Below are positions 55,809 through 64,000 of a stretch of 64,000 bases of DNA, in pieces (the stretch's first letter is position 1; each line of letters begins with the position of its first letter). The translations under genes were made by a program, and so were the position numbers. The notes beneath the pieces were generated by a model, which ran no database searches, was not told where the DNA came from, and worked only from the letters and a program-made list of their open reading frames with translations. The stretch covers positions 806,001 to 870,000 of the forward strand of contig CP119308.1 in the NCBI GenBank assembly GCA_029203165.1, in the 5' to 3' direction. The stretch is from Candidatus Microbacterium colombiense. GTDB lineage: Bacteria; Actinomycetota; Actinomycetes; Actinomycetales; Microbacteriaceae.

Positions 55809-57205
55809 TGCAGACGATCTATCGACCGGGGACCTGGTATCTGATCATGATTCCGGGGGCGCTCGTCGCCCTGCCGCCCGATGTCCCGGGCGAGGTCGTC
55901 GGACAGCTCTGGGACCGTCTGCCCGCGCAGAAGACCCTCGCGACCGTCGTCGACGTGCTCACGACCCAGGCCGGGGGCTCCTTCACGGCGCTGCCGCCGT
56001 TCGTCGCCGCGGTGGCGGAGGGCAGCGATGTGCGCATCGCCCTGCGCGGGGGAGTCGTCGCGCGCGTCACCACGGAGTCGGGGGAGTCCCAGGAGGTCTC
56101 CGGCGCGGACGTGACGACCTGGAGCGAACGCTTCGTCGGCGGTGCCCGACGTATCGAGATCACCGTCGAGGAGACCACATCCGGCGCAGCCCTGCCGGCG
56201 CAGAGCGGGATCGTGTGCGCGGCTGCGGTGAGTGCCGAGCTCGAGCCCGGCGATGCGGCTCCGCTGACGCAGAGCCTTGGTCCGGTGCCGCGCGTCGACA
56301 CCGCTGCCGTCGGAGTCTCAGCCGCGGTTCTGAGCAGCGTCGTGCCGGCGCTCGTCGACTTCGGTGCTCCGACAGCGGCCGGTGCGTCCGGTCATGCGTT
56401 CTCCGGAGTTGCCCCCGTGCCGATCTCCGCCGTCCCTGTGCTGGATGAGGTGCCGGTGCCGGTGCCAGATGCCGTGCCGGTGGCGGATGCCGTCGCCGAC
56501 GCGCCGTCCGAGGTCGTCACCGATGCCATCGCCGAGGTGCCGGCAGAAGCAGAACCAGAAGAAGAGCCAGAGGCAGAACCAGAGATCGAGCCGGAGCCGG
56601 AACCGCTCCCGGTGATCGACTCCACGCTGAGCGCCGCCGAGCTCACACTCGCGCCTCCGGTCGACGACGACTTCGACCAGCTCTGGGGTGCCACGGTGCA
56701 TTCGGTGCCGGCCGCTCCCACGGCGCCACCCGCGCCTCCGGCGGCCTTCGCTGGTGACCATGACGGAGCGACCATCTCGGCGGCCGAACTGCGCGCGATG
56801 CGTCAGCAGCCTCCGATCGCGAACGATGTCCCGACGGCCGTGCTGCCCGTGACCGACGCGCCGCTCGCCGGTCGCATCCGCGTCTCGACCGGCCAGGTCG
56901 TCGCGCTGGATCGCACGGTGATCATCGGACGTCGTCCTCGCTCCACGCGGGCGAGCGGGGCGAACCTTCCCCACCTCGTGGCCGTCGAGAGCCCGCAGCA
57001 GGACATCTCGCGCAGTCACCTCGAGGTGCGTCCCGAGGGTGACACGGTCGTCGTGATCGACCTGCACACCACGAACGGATCGACCCTGCTGCGCCCGGGC
57101 GCCGACCCCATGCGGCTGCATCCGGGGGAGCAGACCCTCGTGCTCTCGGGCGACGTGGTCGACCTCGGCGACGGCGTCACCGTCGCCTTCGAGGATCTGC
57201 CGTGA
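55808..57205 (+). CDS. FHA-domain protein with acidic linker
   Basis: A 465-residue soluble protein. An N-terminal beta-rich domain (about 1-130, MQTIYRPGTWYLIMIPGALVAL...) of unknown type is followed by a variable acidic Pro/Glu-rich stretch (about 215-290) and a C-terminal FHA domain (about 375-463) with intact IIGRRP, ISRSHLE and HTTNGS. The N-terminal domain recurs upstream of FHA domains in actinobacterial clusters of this kind. It probably scaffolds phosphorylated partners. Start on the last base of the phosphatase stop (TGATG); stop overlaps the kinase GTG. Confidence 0.85.
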   Translation: MQTIYRPGTWYLIMIPGALVALPPDVPGEVVGQLWDRLPAQKTLATVVDVLTTQAGGSFTALPPFVAAVAEGSDVRIALRGGVVARVTTESGESQEVSGADVTTWSERFVGGARRIEITVEETTSGAALPAQSGIVCAAAVSAELEPGDAAPLTQSLGPVPRVDTAAVGVSAAVLSSVVPALVDFGAPTAAGASGHAFSGVAPVPISAVPVLDEVPVPVPDAVPVADAVADAPSEVVTDAIAEVPAEAEPEEEPEAEPEIEPEPEPLPVIDSTLSAAELTLAPPVDDDFDQLWGATVHSVPAAPTAPPAPPAAFAGDHDGATISAAELRAMRQQPPIANDVPTAVLPVTDAPLAGRIRVSTGQVVALDRTVIIGRRPRSTRASGANLPHLVAVESPQQDISRSHLEVRPEGDTVVVIDLHTTNGSTLLRPGADPMRLHPGEQTLVLSGDVVDLGDGVTVAFEDLP

Positions 57206-58869
57206 GTCGTCGTCCCTCTCCTCCTCCTGAATTGCCCGGCTTCACGTATGTGGAGCCGCTCGGTACCGGTGGATTCGCCGATGTCTTCCTCTACGAGCAG
57301 GAGATGCCGCGGCGGCGCGTCGCGGTGAAGGTGCTGCTCGCCGATCGCATCTCGAGCGGCGCCGCACAGGAGTTCACCGACGAGGCGAACGTGATGGCGA
57401 TGCTCTCGACGCATCCCGCGATCGTCACGATCTATCAGGCGGGCGTGGCCGGTGACGGACGCCCGTATCTGGTGATGGAGTACTGCCCGCGGCCGAATCT
57501 TCAGCTGCGCGCGCGCAAGGAGCCCTTCTCCGTGGCCGAGGCGCTGCGTGTCGGCGTGCAGGTCGCGGGCGCGGTCGAGACCGCTCACCGGGCCGGCGTG
57601 CTGCACCGCGACATCAAGCCGGCCAACATCCTGGTCACCGAATACAACCGTCCGGCGCTCACCGACTTCGGCATCGCATCGACGACCGGTGCCACGGGTG
57701 AGGCATCCGGCATGTCGATCCCGTGGTCGCCGCCGGAGTCTTTCGCCGAACCGCCGCAGAGCGGCCCGCGCACCGACGTCTGGGCGCTCGGCGCCACGCT
57801 CTACACACTGCTGGCCGGGCGCTCGCCGTTCGAGCGGCCGGGAGAGCGCAACTCCAGCGCCGACCTGATCGAGCGCATCGAGCGGGCCGCGCTCCAGCCC
57901 ATCAACCGCCCGGACTCGCCCGCCAGCCTGCAACGCGTGCTCGACCGTGCCATGGCGAAGAATCCGAACGACAGGTTCCCGAGTGCCGTCGCCTTCGCCC
58001 GCGCGCTGCAGAAGGTGCAGATCGAGCTGTCGCATTCCGTGACGCCGATCGACATCGTCGACGAGCACCCCGCACCGGAGGAACTCGAGGACGACGGCGA
58101 CGGTCTGACCCGGGTGCGCGAGATCGTCAGCATCGATCCGGATGCCGCCTCCTTCACCCGCCCGTCCGCTGCGACGCAGCCGCGGGGACCGCAGTGGGAA
58201 CCCAGCGAGATGCCGCGCTTCGATGCGCCGGTCGCTGCCGCGTCGACCGTCGGATCAGCCGTCGAGGCGACGCAGATCCGTCCGCCCCGCCCCGCGCCGA
58301 CTCCCGATGCGGACGAGCGGACCATCCTGCGCGCCCCGATGGTGGTCGCTCCGGATGCGGCGGTGCCGACCTCGGCGACCGGCCCGACTGCCCCGCCCGC
58401 TCCGGGCGTCGTCACGCCGCCCCCGCCGTCGACCCCCGATGTCTCGGCGTCGGGGCCCCGCAGCCGCAAGGGTCTGTGGATCACCCTGATCGCGGCCGCC
58501 GTGGTGCTGATCGTCGGCGGGATCTTCGGTCTCAACGCGCTGGTCGCCGGACTCGAGCCCGCCCCGAATCCGGAGGCCACCGAGCAGACGATCGATCCGC
58601 AGGATCCGCTGTCGGAAGCCGTGCCGAAGGTCACCGAGCTCGCCGCGACCCGCAGTGGCGATCAGGTCACGTTCACCTGGACGAACCCGAGTCCGCTCGA
58701 GGGCGACACCTATCTGTGGACGAATCTCGACCCGTCCGGAGACGGTGCCGTGACACAGGTGCCCGACGAGAAGGCGACGCTGACGGCAGCCGGACAGGTG
58801 TGCATCGAGGTCATGCTGCGCCGCGACGACGGGCGCGCCTCCGACATCGTCAAGGGGTGCGCCGAATGA
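57202..58869 (+). CDS. Receptor-type Ser/Thr protein kinase
   Basis: A 555-residue PknB-like kinase. Kinase domain about 15-270: glycine loop LGTGGFADVF, K43 in VAVKVL, HRDIKPANIL with D137, TDFG with D155, and an activation segment lacking Thr-rich TPxY but with GEASGMSIPWSPPE. A juxtamembrane Pro/Thr-rich linker (about 290-425) contains many candidate phosphorylation sites, then one helix (about 428-450) and a 100-residue outer domain of fibronectin-like build (EAVPKVTELAATRSGDQVTFTWTNPSP). It would read an outside cue and phosphorylate the FHA partners. GTG start, 4-nt overlaps on both sides. Confidence 0.92.
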   Translation: MSRRPSPPPELPGFTYVEPLGTGGFADVFLYEQEMPRRRVAVKVLLADRISSGAAQEFTDEANVMAMLSTHPAIVTIYQAGVAGDGRPYLVMEYCPRPNLQLRARKEPFSVAEALRVGVQVAGAVETAHRAGVLHRDIKPANILVTEYNRPALTDFGIASTTGATGEASGMSIPWSPPESFAEPPQSGPRTDVWALGATLYTLLAGRSPFERPGERNSSADLIERIERAALQPINRPDSPASLQRVLDRAMAKNPNDRFPSAVAFARALQKVQIELSHSVTPIDIVDEHPAPEELEDDGDGLTRVREIVSIDPDAASFTRPSAATQPRGPQWEPSEMPRFDAPVAAASTVGSAVEATQIRPPRPAPTPDADERTILRAPMVVAPDAAVPTSATGPTAPPAPGVVTPPPPSTPDVSASGPRSRKGLWITLIAAAVVLIVGGIFGLNALVAGLEPAPNPEATEQTIDPQDPLSEAVPKVTELAATRSGDQVTFTWTNPSPLEGDTYLWTNLDPSGDGAVTQVPDEKATLTAAGQVCIEVMLRRDDGRASDIVKGCAE

Positions 58870-59591
58870 GCGATGCTGCCGGAGTCACGGTCGAGTTCGC
58901 GGGCGAGTACTTCCCGATCACCGCGGGAGGACGCTTCATCGTCGGACGCGAGGGCGACCTCGAACTCGACGACAACCTGTTCCTGCACCGGCATTTCTTG
59001 GAGATCACCGATGCCGACGGCCTGTGGTGGCTGTCGAACGTGGGAACCCGGCTCACCGCCACCGTCACGGATTCCGCCGGGGGCGTGCAGGCATGGCTCG
59101 CGCCGGGGGCACGTCTCCCGCTCGTGTTCGAGACCACGACCGTCGTCTTCAGTGCGGGACCGACGACCTACGAGCTGACCCTGCATGCGGCCGAACCGAC
59201 GTTCCGTGCGACCAAGCGCGAGCATGACGACGGCGGAGCATCGACGATCGGCGACATGCCGCTCACCCTCAGCCAGCGTCTGCTGATCCTGGCGCTGGCC
59301 GAGCCGCAGCTGCGCCGAGACGGGACCGGCATGAGCGAGATCCCGACATCGGCGAAGGCGGCCGAACGTCTGGGCTGGACGGTCACCCGCTTCAACCGCA
59401 AGCTCGACAACGTCTGCGACAAGTTCGATCGCATCGGCGTCCCCGGGATGCGCGGGGGACAGCGCAGCTTCGCCACCAACCGACGCGCTCGTCTCGTCGA
59501 ACACGTGATCGCCTCGCGGCTGGTCACGCGGGATGATCTTCCGCTCCTCGACCAGGCGCACGCCGATGAGGTCGAAGGAGAGCAGGAGTGA
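58866..59591 (+). CDS. FHA-like protein with C-terminal winged-helix domain
   Basis: A 241-residue soluble protein. Residues 5-115 form an FHA-like fold (FIVGREGDLELDDNLFLHRHFLEI, WWLSNVGTRL), but the Ser that contacts phosphothreonine is not clear and the usual NG is NVGT, so binding may be altered. Residues 125-230 look like a winged helix (TLSQRLLILALAEPQLRR, SAKAAERLGWTVTRFNRKLDNVCDKFDRIGVPGM), suggesting DNA binding. It could carry the kinase signal to transcription. Starts by ATGA overlap with the kinase and ends by GTGA overlap with the second RDD-FHA gene. Confidence 0.75.
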   Translation: MSDAAGVTVEFAGEYFPITAGGRFIVGREGDLELDDNLFLHRHFLEITDADGLWWLSNVGTRLTATVTDSAGGVQAWLAPGARLPLVFETTTVVFSAGPTTYELTLHAAEPTFRATKREHDDGGASTIGDMPLTLSQRLLILALAEPQLRRDGTGMSEIPTSAKAAERLGWTVTRFNRKLDNVCDKFDRIGVPGMRGGQRSFATNRRARLVEHVIASRLVTRDDLPLLDQAHADEVEGEQE

Positions 59592-60961
59592 TCTGGGAGA
59601 TCGACGATCACGCTCCTGAGATCGAGGGACTCGACGCGAACGGCCGGCCGGATCCGGCGTACGCGGAATCGCTCGGACTGAAGCCCGCGGGTCGAGGGGC
59701 CCGGGTCGGAGCCGCTCTGCTGGAGTGGCTCCTCGCCGTGCTGATCGCGCTGCCGGCGCTGATCGCGGTGACCCCGGTGCTGGTCGGGATGGTCTCCGAG
59801 GGTCTCGACATCGAGGCGTTCTTCGATCGCGCGGATCTGGTGTGGCTCATCGTCGCGGCCGCCGTCTCCCAGGGATTGATGACCGCGTACGTGATCGTGC
59901 AGCTCGTGCTCCACGGGCGCAAGGGCGTCACGCTCGGCAAGGCCGTGTGCGGCATCCGCTCCGTCAACGTGCGCACCCTCGAGCGGCCCGGATTCTGGCG
60001 CGGAGCGGTAGTGCGCTATCTGGTCGCCCTCGCGTCGTTGCTGATCCCGCTCATCGGACCGCTTCTGGTGATCGCCCTTTCTCCGTTGTTCGACATCGAG
60101 AAGCGCGGACGCGGCTGGCTCGACCTGACCGCAGGCACGTGGTTCGTCGACGTGCGCGGCGGTCTCAACCCCTACGACCAGAAGCGGATGCGGATCGCCC
60201 GCAAGCGCGTCAAGACGCCGGAGCACGCGGAGAAGGCATCGCTGCCGTCGCTCGCCACGCCGATCGATCGCGATGCACCGGCGGAGTACGTGCCGAGCGC
60301 ACGTCTTTCCGGCGGCGTGATCGGAGCGCACCGCGCCGGCGCGACGCCCGCCCCCGCGGCGACCGAGGCACCGGCAGCGAGGCCCGTGGTCTCATCCGTG
60401 CCGCCGTCGCTCGCGACCGGGGCGGCGGTACCGGCCGTGTCGAGCTTCGCCCCTCCGGCCGCACCGGCTCCCGTCCCGCCGTCTGCTCCCGGGGGTGCCC
60501 CTGCTCCCGCCGCCTCGTTCGCACCGCCGATCGTGCAGGAGCCGCTCGCCCCGGCACCCGTTCCCGCGCCTGCCGCTGCCGCACCCGCCGCCCCACAGCC
60601 GGCACCGCCCGCGGCTCCTGCGGCATCGCCCGGCACGCGCGCGCTCCTCGTCCTCGATTCCGGCGAGCGCATCGAGGTGCGCGGAACGACCCTGTTCGGA
60701 CGCGCGCCCGGCGCTGCGGCCGGAGAGGGTGAGGCGCAGCTGGTGCGCGTCAGCGATGACACGAGGTCGGTCTCCAAGACCCACCTCGCGGTCATGCCGG
60801 CTCGACGCGGCGTGTTCGCCGTCGATCGTGCCTCGACCAACGGCAGCGCGATCATCCGCGACGGTGCTGAGACGGCGCTCGTGGCGGGTCATCCCGTCGA
60901 GCTGCAGATCGGCGACACCGTGCGCTTCGGCGACCGGACGTTGACGGTGGAATGGGTATGA
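59588..60961 (+). CDS. RDD membrane domain fused to an FHA domain (second)
   Basis: A 457-residue protein built like the one at 53,641: RDD domain about 30-200 (GRGARVGAALLEWLLAVLIALPAL, GKAVCGIRSVNVRTLERPGFWRG, FDIEKRGRGWLD), a Pro/Ala-rich linker (about 235-350) and a C-terminal FHA domain (about 355-455) with TLFGRAPG, SVSKTHLAV and STNGS. The FHA is intact. GTG start overlapping the previous stop. The next gene, the FtsK-like ATPase, begins after 43 bp, the first real gap since MoxR. Confidence 0.88.
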   Translation: MIWEIDDHAPEIEGLDANGRPDPAYAESLGLKPAGRGARVGAALLEWLLAVLIALPALIAVTPVLVGMVSEGLDIEAFFDRADLVWLIVAAAVSQGLMTAYVIVQLVLHGRKGVTLGKAVCGIRSVNVRTLERPGFWRGAVVRYLVALASLLIPLIGPLLVIALSPLFDIEKRGRGWLDLTAGTWFVDVRGGLNPYDQKRMRIARKRVKTPEHAEKASLPSLATPIDRDAPAEYVPSARLSGGVIGAHRAGATPAPAATEAPAARPVVSSVPPSLATGAAVPAVSSFAPPAAPAPVPPSAPGGAPAPAASFAPPIVQEPLAPAPVPAPAAAAPAAPQPAPPAAPAASPGTRALLVLDSGERIEVRGTTLFGRAPGAAAGEGEAQLVRVSDDTRSVSKTHLAVMPARRGVFAVDRASTNGSAIIRDGAETALVAGHPVELQIGDTVRFGDRTLTVEWV

Positions 60962-61004
60962 CCGCACACCATGAGACGCGCCACCGGCGCGGTGAGGATG
61001 CACG

Positions 61005-64000
61005 ATGAGAGTCAAGCTGACGCTGCGTCGACCCGCGGCGCCCCTGACCGATGTGGTCGTGACGGCGGACTCGACGGCGACGATCGCCGACGTGGCGCGT
61101 CAGATCGCCTCGACCGATCCGCTGCGCAGCATCGTGGCGGGGCCTGCTGACGTTCTCACGCTCTCCGTCGCACCGCCCACGAGCGATCAGGCGACGATGC
61201 TCAGCCCCGACCTGCTGGTGGGAGACGCGCCGCTGGGGTCCGGCTTCCTCGCGGAGGTCGTGAACGTCGGGCCCAACCGGGCATCGGTGGCGAACATCGG
61301 CGCCCGCCCCGCCGCCCTGCTCAGCGTGGTCTCCGGCCCGGCATCCGGTCAGGAGTTCCCGCTGCCGATCGGCCATTTCCTGATCGGTCGGGATGCGTCC
61401 AACGACATCGCCATCTCCGATCCGCTCGTGTCGAAGCGTCACGCCCGCATCGAGGTCGCATCGACCTTCGTCGAGTTGGTCGACCTGAACTCCGCCAACG
61501 GCATCCTCGTCGACGGAGGACTCGTGCAGCGCCTGCGCGTGATCCCCGGTCAGCGGTTCACGCTCGGAGACTGCGAGTTCGTGGTGCATCTGGTGAGCGA
61601 CTTCGACGGCTCGGCCGCGGGCGACCCGGTGCTCGAGCGCGGCGGTGCCCTCATGTTCAACCGCAGTCCTCGCGTCGAGGAGCGGTTCACGGGGGAGGAG
61701 CTCGACGAGCCGCGCTACCCCCGCGATCAGGTGCAGCGGCTCTTCCCGTGGCCGATGCTGGTGGCCCCGATCCTGCTCGGGCTCGCGATCTTCGCGATGA
61801 GCGAGAACCCGCGATCGCTGCTCATCGTCTTCATGTCGCCGCTGATGATGTTCGGGAACTTCATCTCGCAGAAGACCAATCTCGGCCAACGTCTGCGCAA
61901 GGAGGAGGAGTCGTTCGAGGAGCAGTTCGAGCGGCTGGAGGAGAAGCTCTATCACGCGCATCCGCAGGAGCGCGAGGTGCGTCACAACGAGGTGCCCGCC
62001 GTGGCGGTCGTGTTCGATGAGGCGATGCGGCTCGGACCGCTGTTGTGGACGCGCCGCCCCGAGCACTGGAACTTCCTCTCGCTGCGCCTCGGGGTGTGCG
62101 AAGACGAGTCGCGCACCCGGATCAAGCGGTCCGAGACCCCGGAGGCTCTCGTCGAGTACGTCGAACGCGTCGACCGGCTCGAAGAGCGTTACAAGATGAT
62201 CCCCGATGTCCCGATCCTCGAATCGCTGCAGAGCGTCGGATCGATCGGCGTCGCCGGGCCCACCTCGCTCGCGAGCGATGCCCTGCGCGGGATCGCGGTG
62301 CAGCTCTTCGGCATGCACTCGCCCAACGAGCTCGTCACGGTCGCGCTCACCGAACCGGGCTGGGCGAACGAGCTCGACTGGCTCAAATGGCTCCCGCACA
62401 CCTCCAGCGAACGCAGTCCGTTCAAGGATGTCTCGCTCGCCGACTCCGCCTCCACCGGGGCTGCGCTGTTGAGCGGTCTCGAGGAGATCGTGCTGCGCCG
62501 GTCGCGCGAGGCGAAGTCGCAGCGTCCGCCCTACGGCGAGGACTGGGACCCGATGCTCTTCGGCACCGACGTGAAGCGGGCCGCCGAGGATGCGACCTTC
62601 CCCGGGCAGACCGCGATCGTCGTGATCGTCACGAATGACGCGCCGGTGGACCGTGCCCGGCTGACCCAGATCCTGGAGCGCGGCGCTGACGTCGGTGTGT
62701 ACGGACTGTTCGTCGCTCCGGTCGTGGCCGCCCTCCCCGCGGCCTGCCGCACCTTCGTCGACGTGAGCGCCGGCCTCGACCACGCCACGGTGGGCACGGT
62801 CCGCAGCGGCGTGGGCTACAGCGACGTCCAGGTCGAGGGCGTGTCGCACGCCTACATGACGATGCTCGCCAAGCGTCTCGCGCCGGTCGTCGACTCCAGC
62901 ACGGTCATCGAGGACTCCTCCGACATCCCGAACTCGGTCAGTTTCCTGTCGCTCATCGGCACCGAGGTGGCCGAGGACGCGAACTCGGTGATCGATCGCT
63001 GGCGTCAGAACAACACGATCATCGACCGTTCGGGCGCACCGCAGTCGCGTCTCAAGAAGGCCGGCAACCTGCGGGCGATCATCGGGCAGTCGCAGACGGA
63101 TGCGATGACGCTCGACCTGCGCACGCAGGGGCCGCACGCCCTGGTCGGCGGCACGACGGGCGCGGGAAAGAGCGAGTTCCTGCAGGCGTGGGTGCTCGGC
63201 ATGGCCGCGGCCCACAGCCCCGACCGCGTGACGTTCCTCTTCGTCGACTACAAGGGCGGCTCCGCGTTCGCGGACTGCGTCGACCTGCCCCACACGGTCG
63301 GGCTGGTGACCGATCTGAGCCCGCACCTGGTGCGGCGAGCGCTCACCAGCCTGCGCGCTGAACTGCATCACCGCGAGCACCTGTTCAACCGCAAGAAGGC
63401 CAAGGATCTCCTCGAGCTCGAGAAGCGCCGCGACCCCGAGACGCCGCCTGCCCTGGTGCTGGTGATCGACGAGTTCGCCGCTCTCGCCGGCGAGGTACCG
63501 GAGTTCGTCGACGGTGTGGTCGACATCGCCCAGCGTGGTCGCTCCCTCGGCATCCACCTGATCATGGCGACGCAGCGTCCGGCGGGCGTCATCAAGGACA
63601 ACCTCCGCGCCAACACGAACCTGCGCGTCGCGCTGCGTATGGCCGACGAATCGGACTCGAAGGACGTCGTGGACGACCCCGTGGCGGCATCCTTCCCGCC
63701 CTCGCTCCCCGGACGTGGCATCGCCAAGACCGGGCCGGGTCGCCTCGTGCCGTTCCAATCGGCCTATGCCGGCGGATGGACGAGCGACGAAGCGCAGGTC
63801 GCCGAGGTGCGGGTGGCGGAGCTGCGGTTCGGATCGATCCAGACCTGGGAGGCCGAGCAGGCGCCCGAATCCGACTCGCACGACGAGGATCTCGGTCCCA
63901 ACGACCAGAAGCGGATCGTCGCGACCCTCGTCGACGCCGCAGCCCAGGCGGCCATCCCGGCGCCGCGGCGACCGTGGCTCGACGATCTGGAACGCGCGGT
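61005..64000 (+). CDS. FHA-containing FtsK/SpoIIIE ATPase, EssC/EccC-like (3' end outside window)
   Basis: The reading frame is open from ATG 61005 to the window end (998 codons, incomplete). Residues 1-80 form a small beta domain, residues about 105-185 an FHA domain (FLIGRDASNDIAISDPLVSKRHARIE, LNSANGILVD), residues 245-290 two membrane helices (FPWPMLVAPILLGLAIFAM / LLIVFMSPLMMFGNF). A long middle region follows, then a first FtsK/SpoIIIE motor: Walker A GGTTGAGKSE at 715-724, FLFVDYKGGSAF and Walker B LVLVIDEFAAL, and MATQRPAGVIKDNLRAN. The order FHA, two helices, motor is that of the type VII secretion ATPase EssC. Further motor domains and WXG100 substrates should lie beyond the edge. 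GAGG precedes the ATG. Confidence 0.9.
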   Translation, partial: MRVKLTLRRPAAPLTDVVVTADSTATIADVARQIASTDPLRSIVAGPADVLTLSVAPPTSDQATMLSPDLLVGDAPLGSGFLAEVVNVGPNRASVANIGARPAALLSVVSGPASGQEFPLPIGHFLIGRDASNDIAISDPLVSKRHARIEVASTFVELVDLNSANGILVDGGLVQRLRVIPGQRFTLGDCEFVVHLVSDFDGSAAGDPVLERGGALMFNRSPRVEERFTGEELDEPRYPRDQVQRLFPWPMLVAPILLGLAIFAMSENPRSLLIVFMSPLMMFGNFISQKTNLGQRLRKEEESFEEQFERLEEKLYHAHPQEREVRHNEVPAVAVVFDEAMRLGPLLWTRRPEHWNFLSLRLGVCEDESRTRIKRSETPEALVEYVERVDRLEERYKMIPDVPILESLQSVGSIGVAGPTSLASDALRGIAVQLFGMHSPNELVTVALTEPGWANELDWLKWLPHTSSERSPFKDVSLADSASTGAALLSGLEEIVLRRSREAKSQRPPYGEDWDPMLFGTDVKRAAEDATFPGQTAIVVIVTNDAPVDRARLTQILERGADVGVYGLFVAPVVAALPAACRTFVDVSAGLDHATVGTVRSGVGYSDVQVEGVSHAYMTMLAKRLAPVVDSSTVIEDSSDIPNSVSFLSLIGTEVAEDANSVIDRWRQNNTIIDRSGAPQSRLKKAGNLRAIIGQSQTDAMTLDLRTQGPHALVGGTTGAGKSEFLQAWVLGMAAAHSPDRVTFLFVDYKGGSAFADCVDLPHTVGLVTDLSPHLVRRALTSLRAELHHREHLFNRKKAKDLLELEKRRDPETPPALVLVIDEFAALAGEVPEFVDGVVDIAQRGRSLGIHLIMATQRPAGVIKDNLRANTNLRVALRMADESDSKDVVDDPVAASFPPSLPGRGIAKTGPGRLVPFQSAYAGGWTSDEAQVAEVRVAELRFGSIQTWEAEQAPESDSHDEDLGPNDQKRIVATLVDAAAQAAIPAPRRPWLDDLERA

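Noticed and set aside
49012..64000. Calling the locus a canonical mycobacterial ESX system
   Set aside because: No EccB, EccD, EccE, mycosin, PE/PPE or WXG100 gene is visible in the window; the ATPase order (FHA, two helices, motor) is closer to EssC, and the other genes are not ESX components.

Overview
The window is high-GC (roughly 70%) DNA with dense, mostly translationally coupled genes, heavy use of GTG starts, actinobacterial gene families (Rv2578c-type radical SAM protein, DtxR-type iron box, Rv-like FHA/kinase modules) and the frequent words ggatgc/gcatcc. This points to an actinobacterium, most likely Microbacteriaceae (Microbacterium-like). No rRNA, tRNA, CRISPR array, integrase or transposase is visible; the segment looks chromosomal. 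Many first genes of transcription units carry a TAnnnT box exactly 6 nt before the start codon, i.e. probable leaderless mRNAs.

Layout. 1-2,182: end of an unidentified gene with its terminator, a repeat-rich spacer, YaeQ, a tiny membrane protein and a radical SAM enzyme. 2,251-4,020: a cystathionine gamma-synthase/methionine gamma-lyase-type PLP enzyme divergent from an Lrp/AsnC regulator. 4,092-11,108: aldehyde dehydrogenase and an ACT-less homoserine dehydrogenase, divergent from an amino-acid permease, an alanine-racemase-type enzyme and two IclR regulators; together they could form an uptake/racemase/oxidation route from homoserine to aspartate. 11,174-14,676: D,D-carboxypeptidase, acyl-CoA dehydrogenase, an RHH/MazF toxin-antitoxin pair and an unknown protein. 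14,744-19,373: an ECF-type ABC importer (two related S components, EcfT, fused EcfA1A2) with a siderophore-interacting FAD reductase and a DtxR-like iron box on its promoter. 19,546-25,882: CstA-type (pyruvate) transporter, YbdD, LytS/LytTR two-component system, DUF485-like protein and a sodium:solute symporter. 26,005-29,395: pirin, GNAT protein and RecQ.

29,396-36,716: a repeat-rich intergenic region, a double-headed TetR regulator with duplicated operator, an MFS transporter and GH3 glycosidase operon, more REP-like hairpins, and an acyl-CoA oxidase. 36,793-37,843: an alcohol dehydrogenase broken by four +1 frameshifts. 37,919-42,745: ribonucleoside salvage (nucleoside hydrolase, MFS transporter, GntR/UTRA regulator, ribokinase) and 3-methyladenine glycosylase I.

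42,888-64,000 (open at the window end): one long collinear locus encoding a 2,025-residue membrane-anchored Ig-like/fibronectin-III protein, MoxR ATPase, DUF58 protein, a membrane transglutaminase-like protein that has lost its catalytic Cys and Asp, two RDD-FHA proteins, a PP2C phosphatase, two further FHA proteins, a receptor-type Ser/Thr kinase and an FHA-bearing FtsK/SpoIIIE (EssC/EccC-like) ATPase. Nine genes from MoxR to the second RDD-FHA overlap by 1 to 4 nt. This reads as a phosphorylation-controlled type-VII-secretion-like envelope machine and is the most interesting system here, followed by the iron-regulated ECF/SIP importer, the double TetR with double operator, and the repeat/small-ORF junction between the LytS kinase and its regulator.
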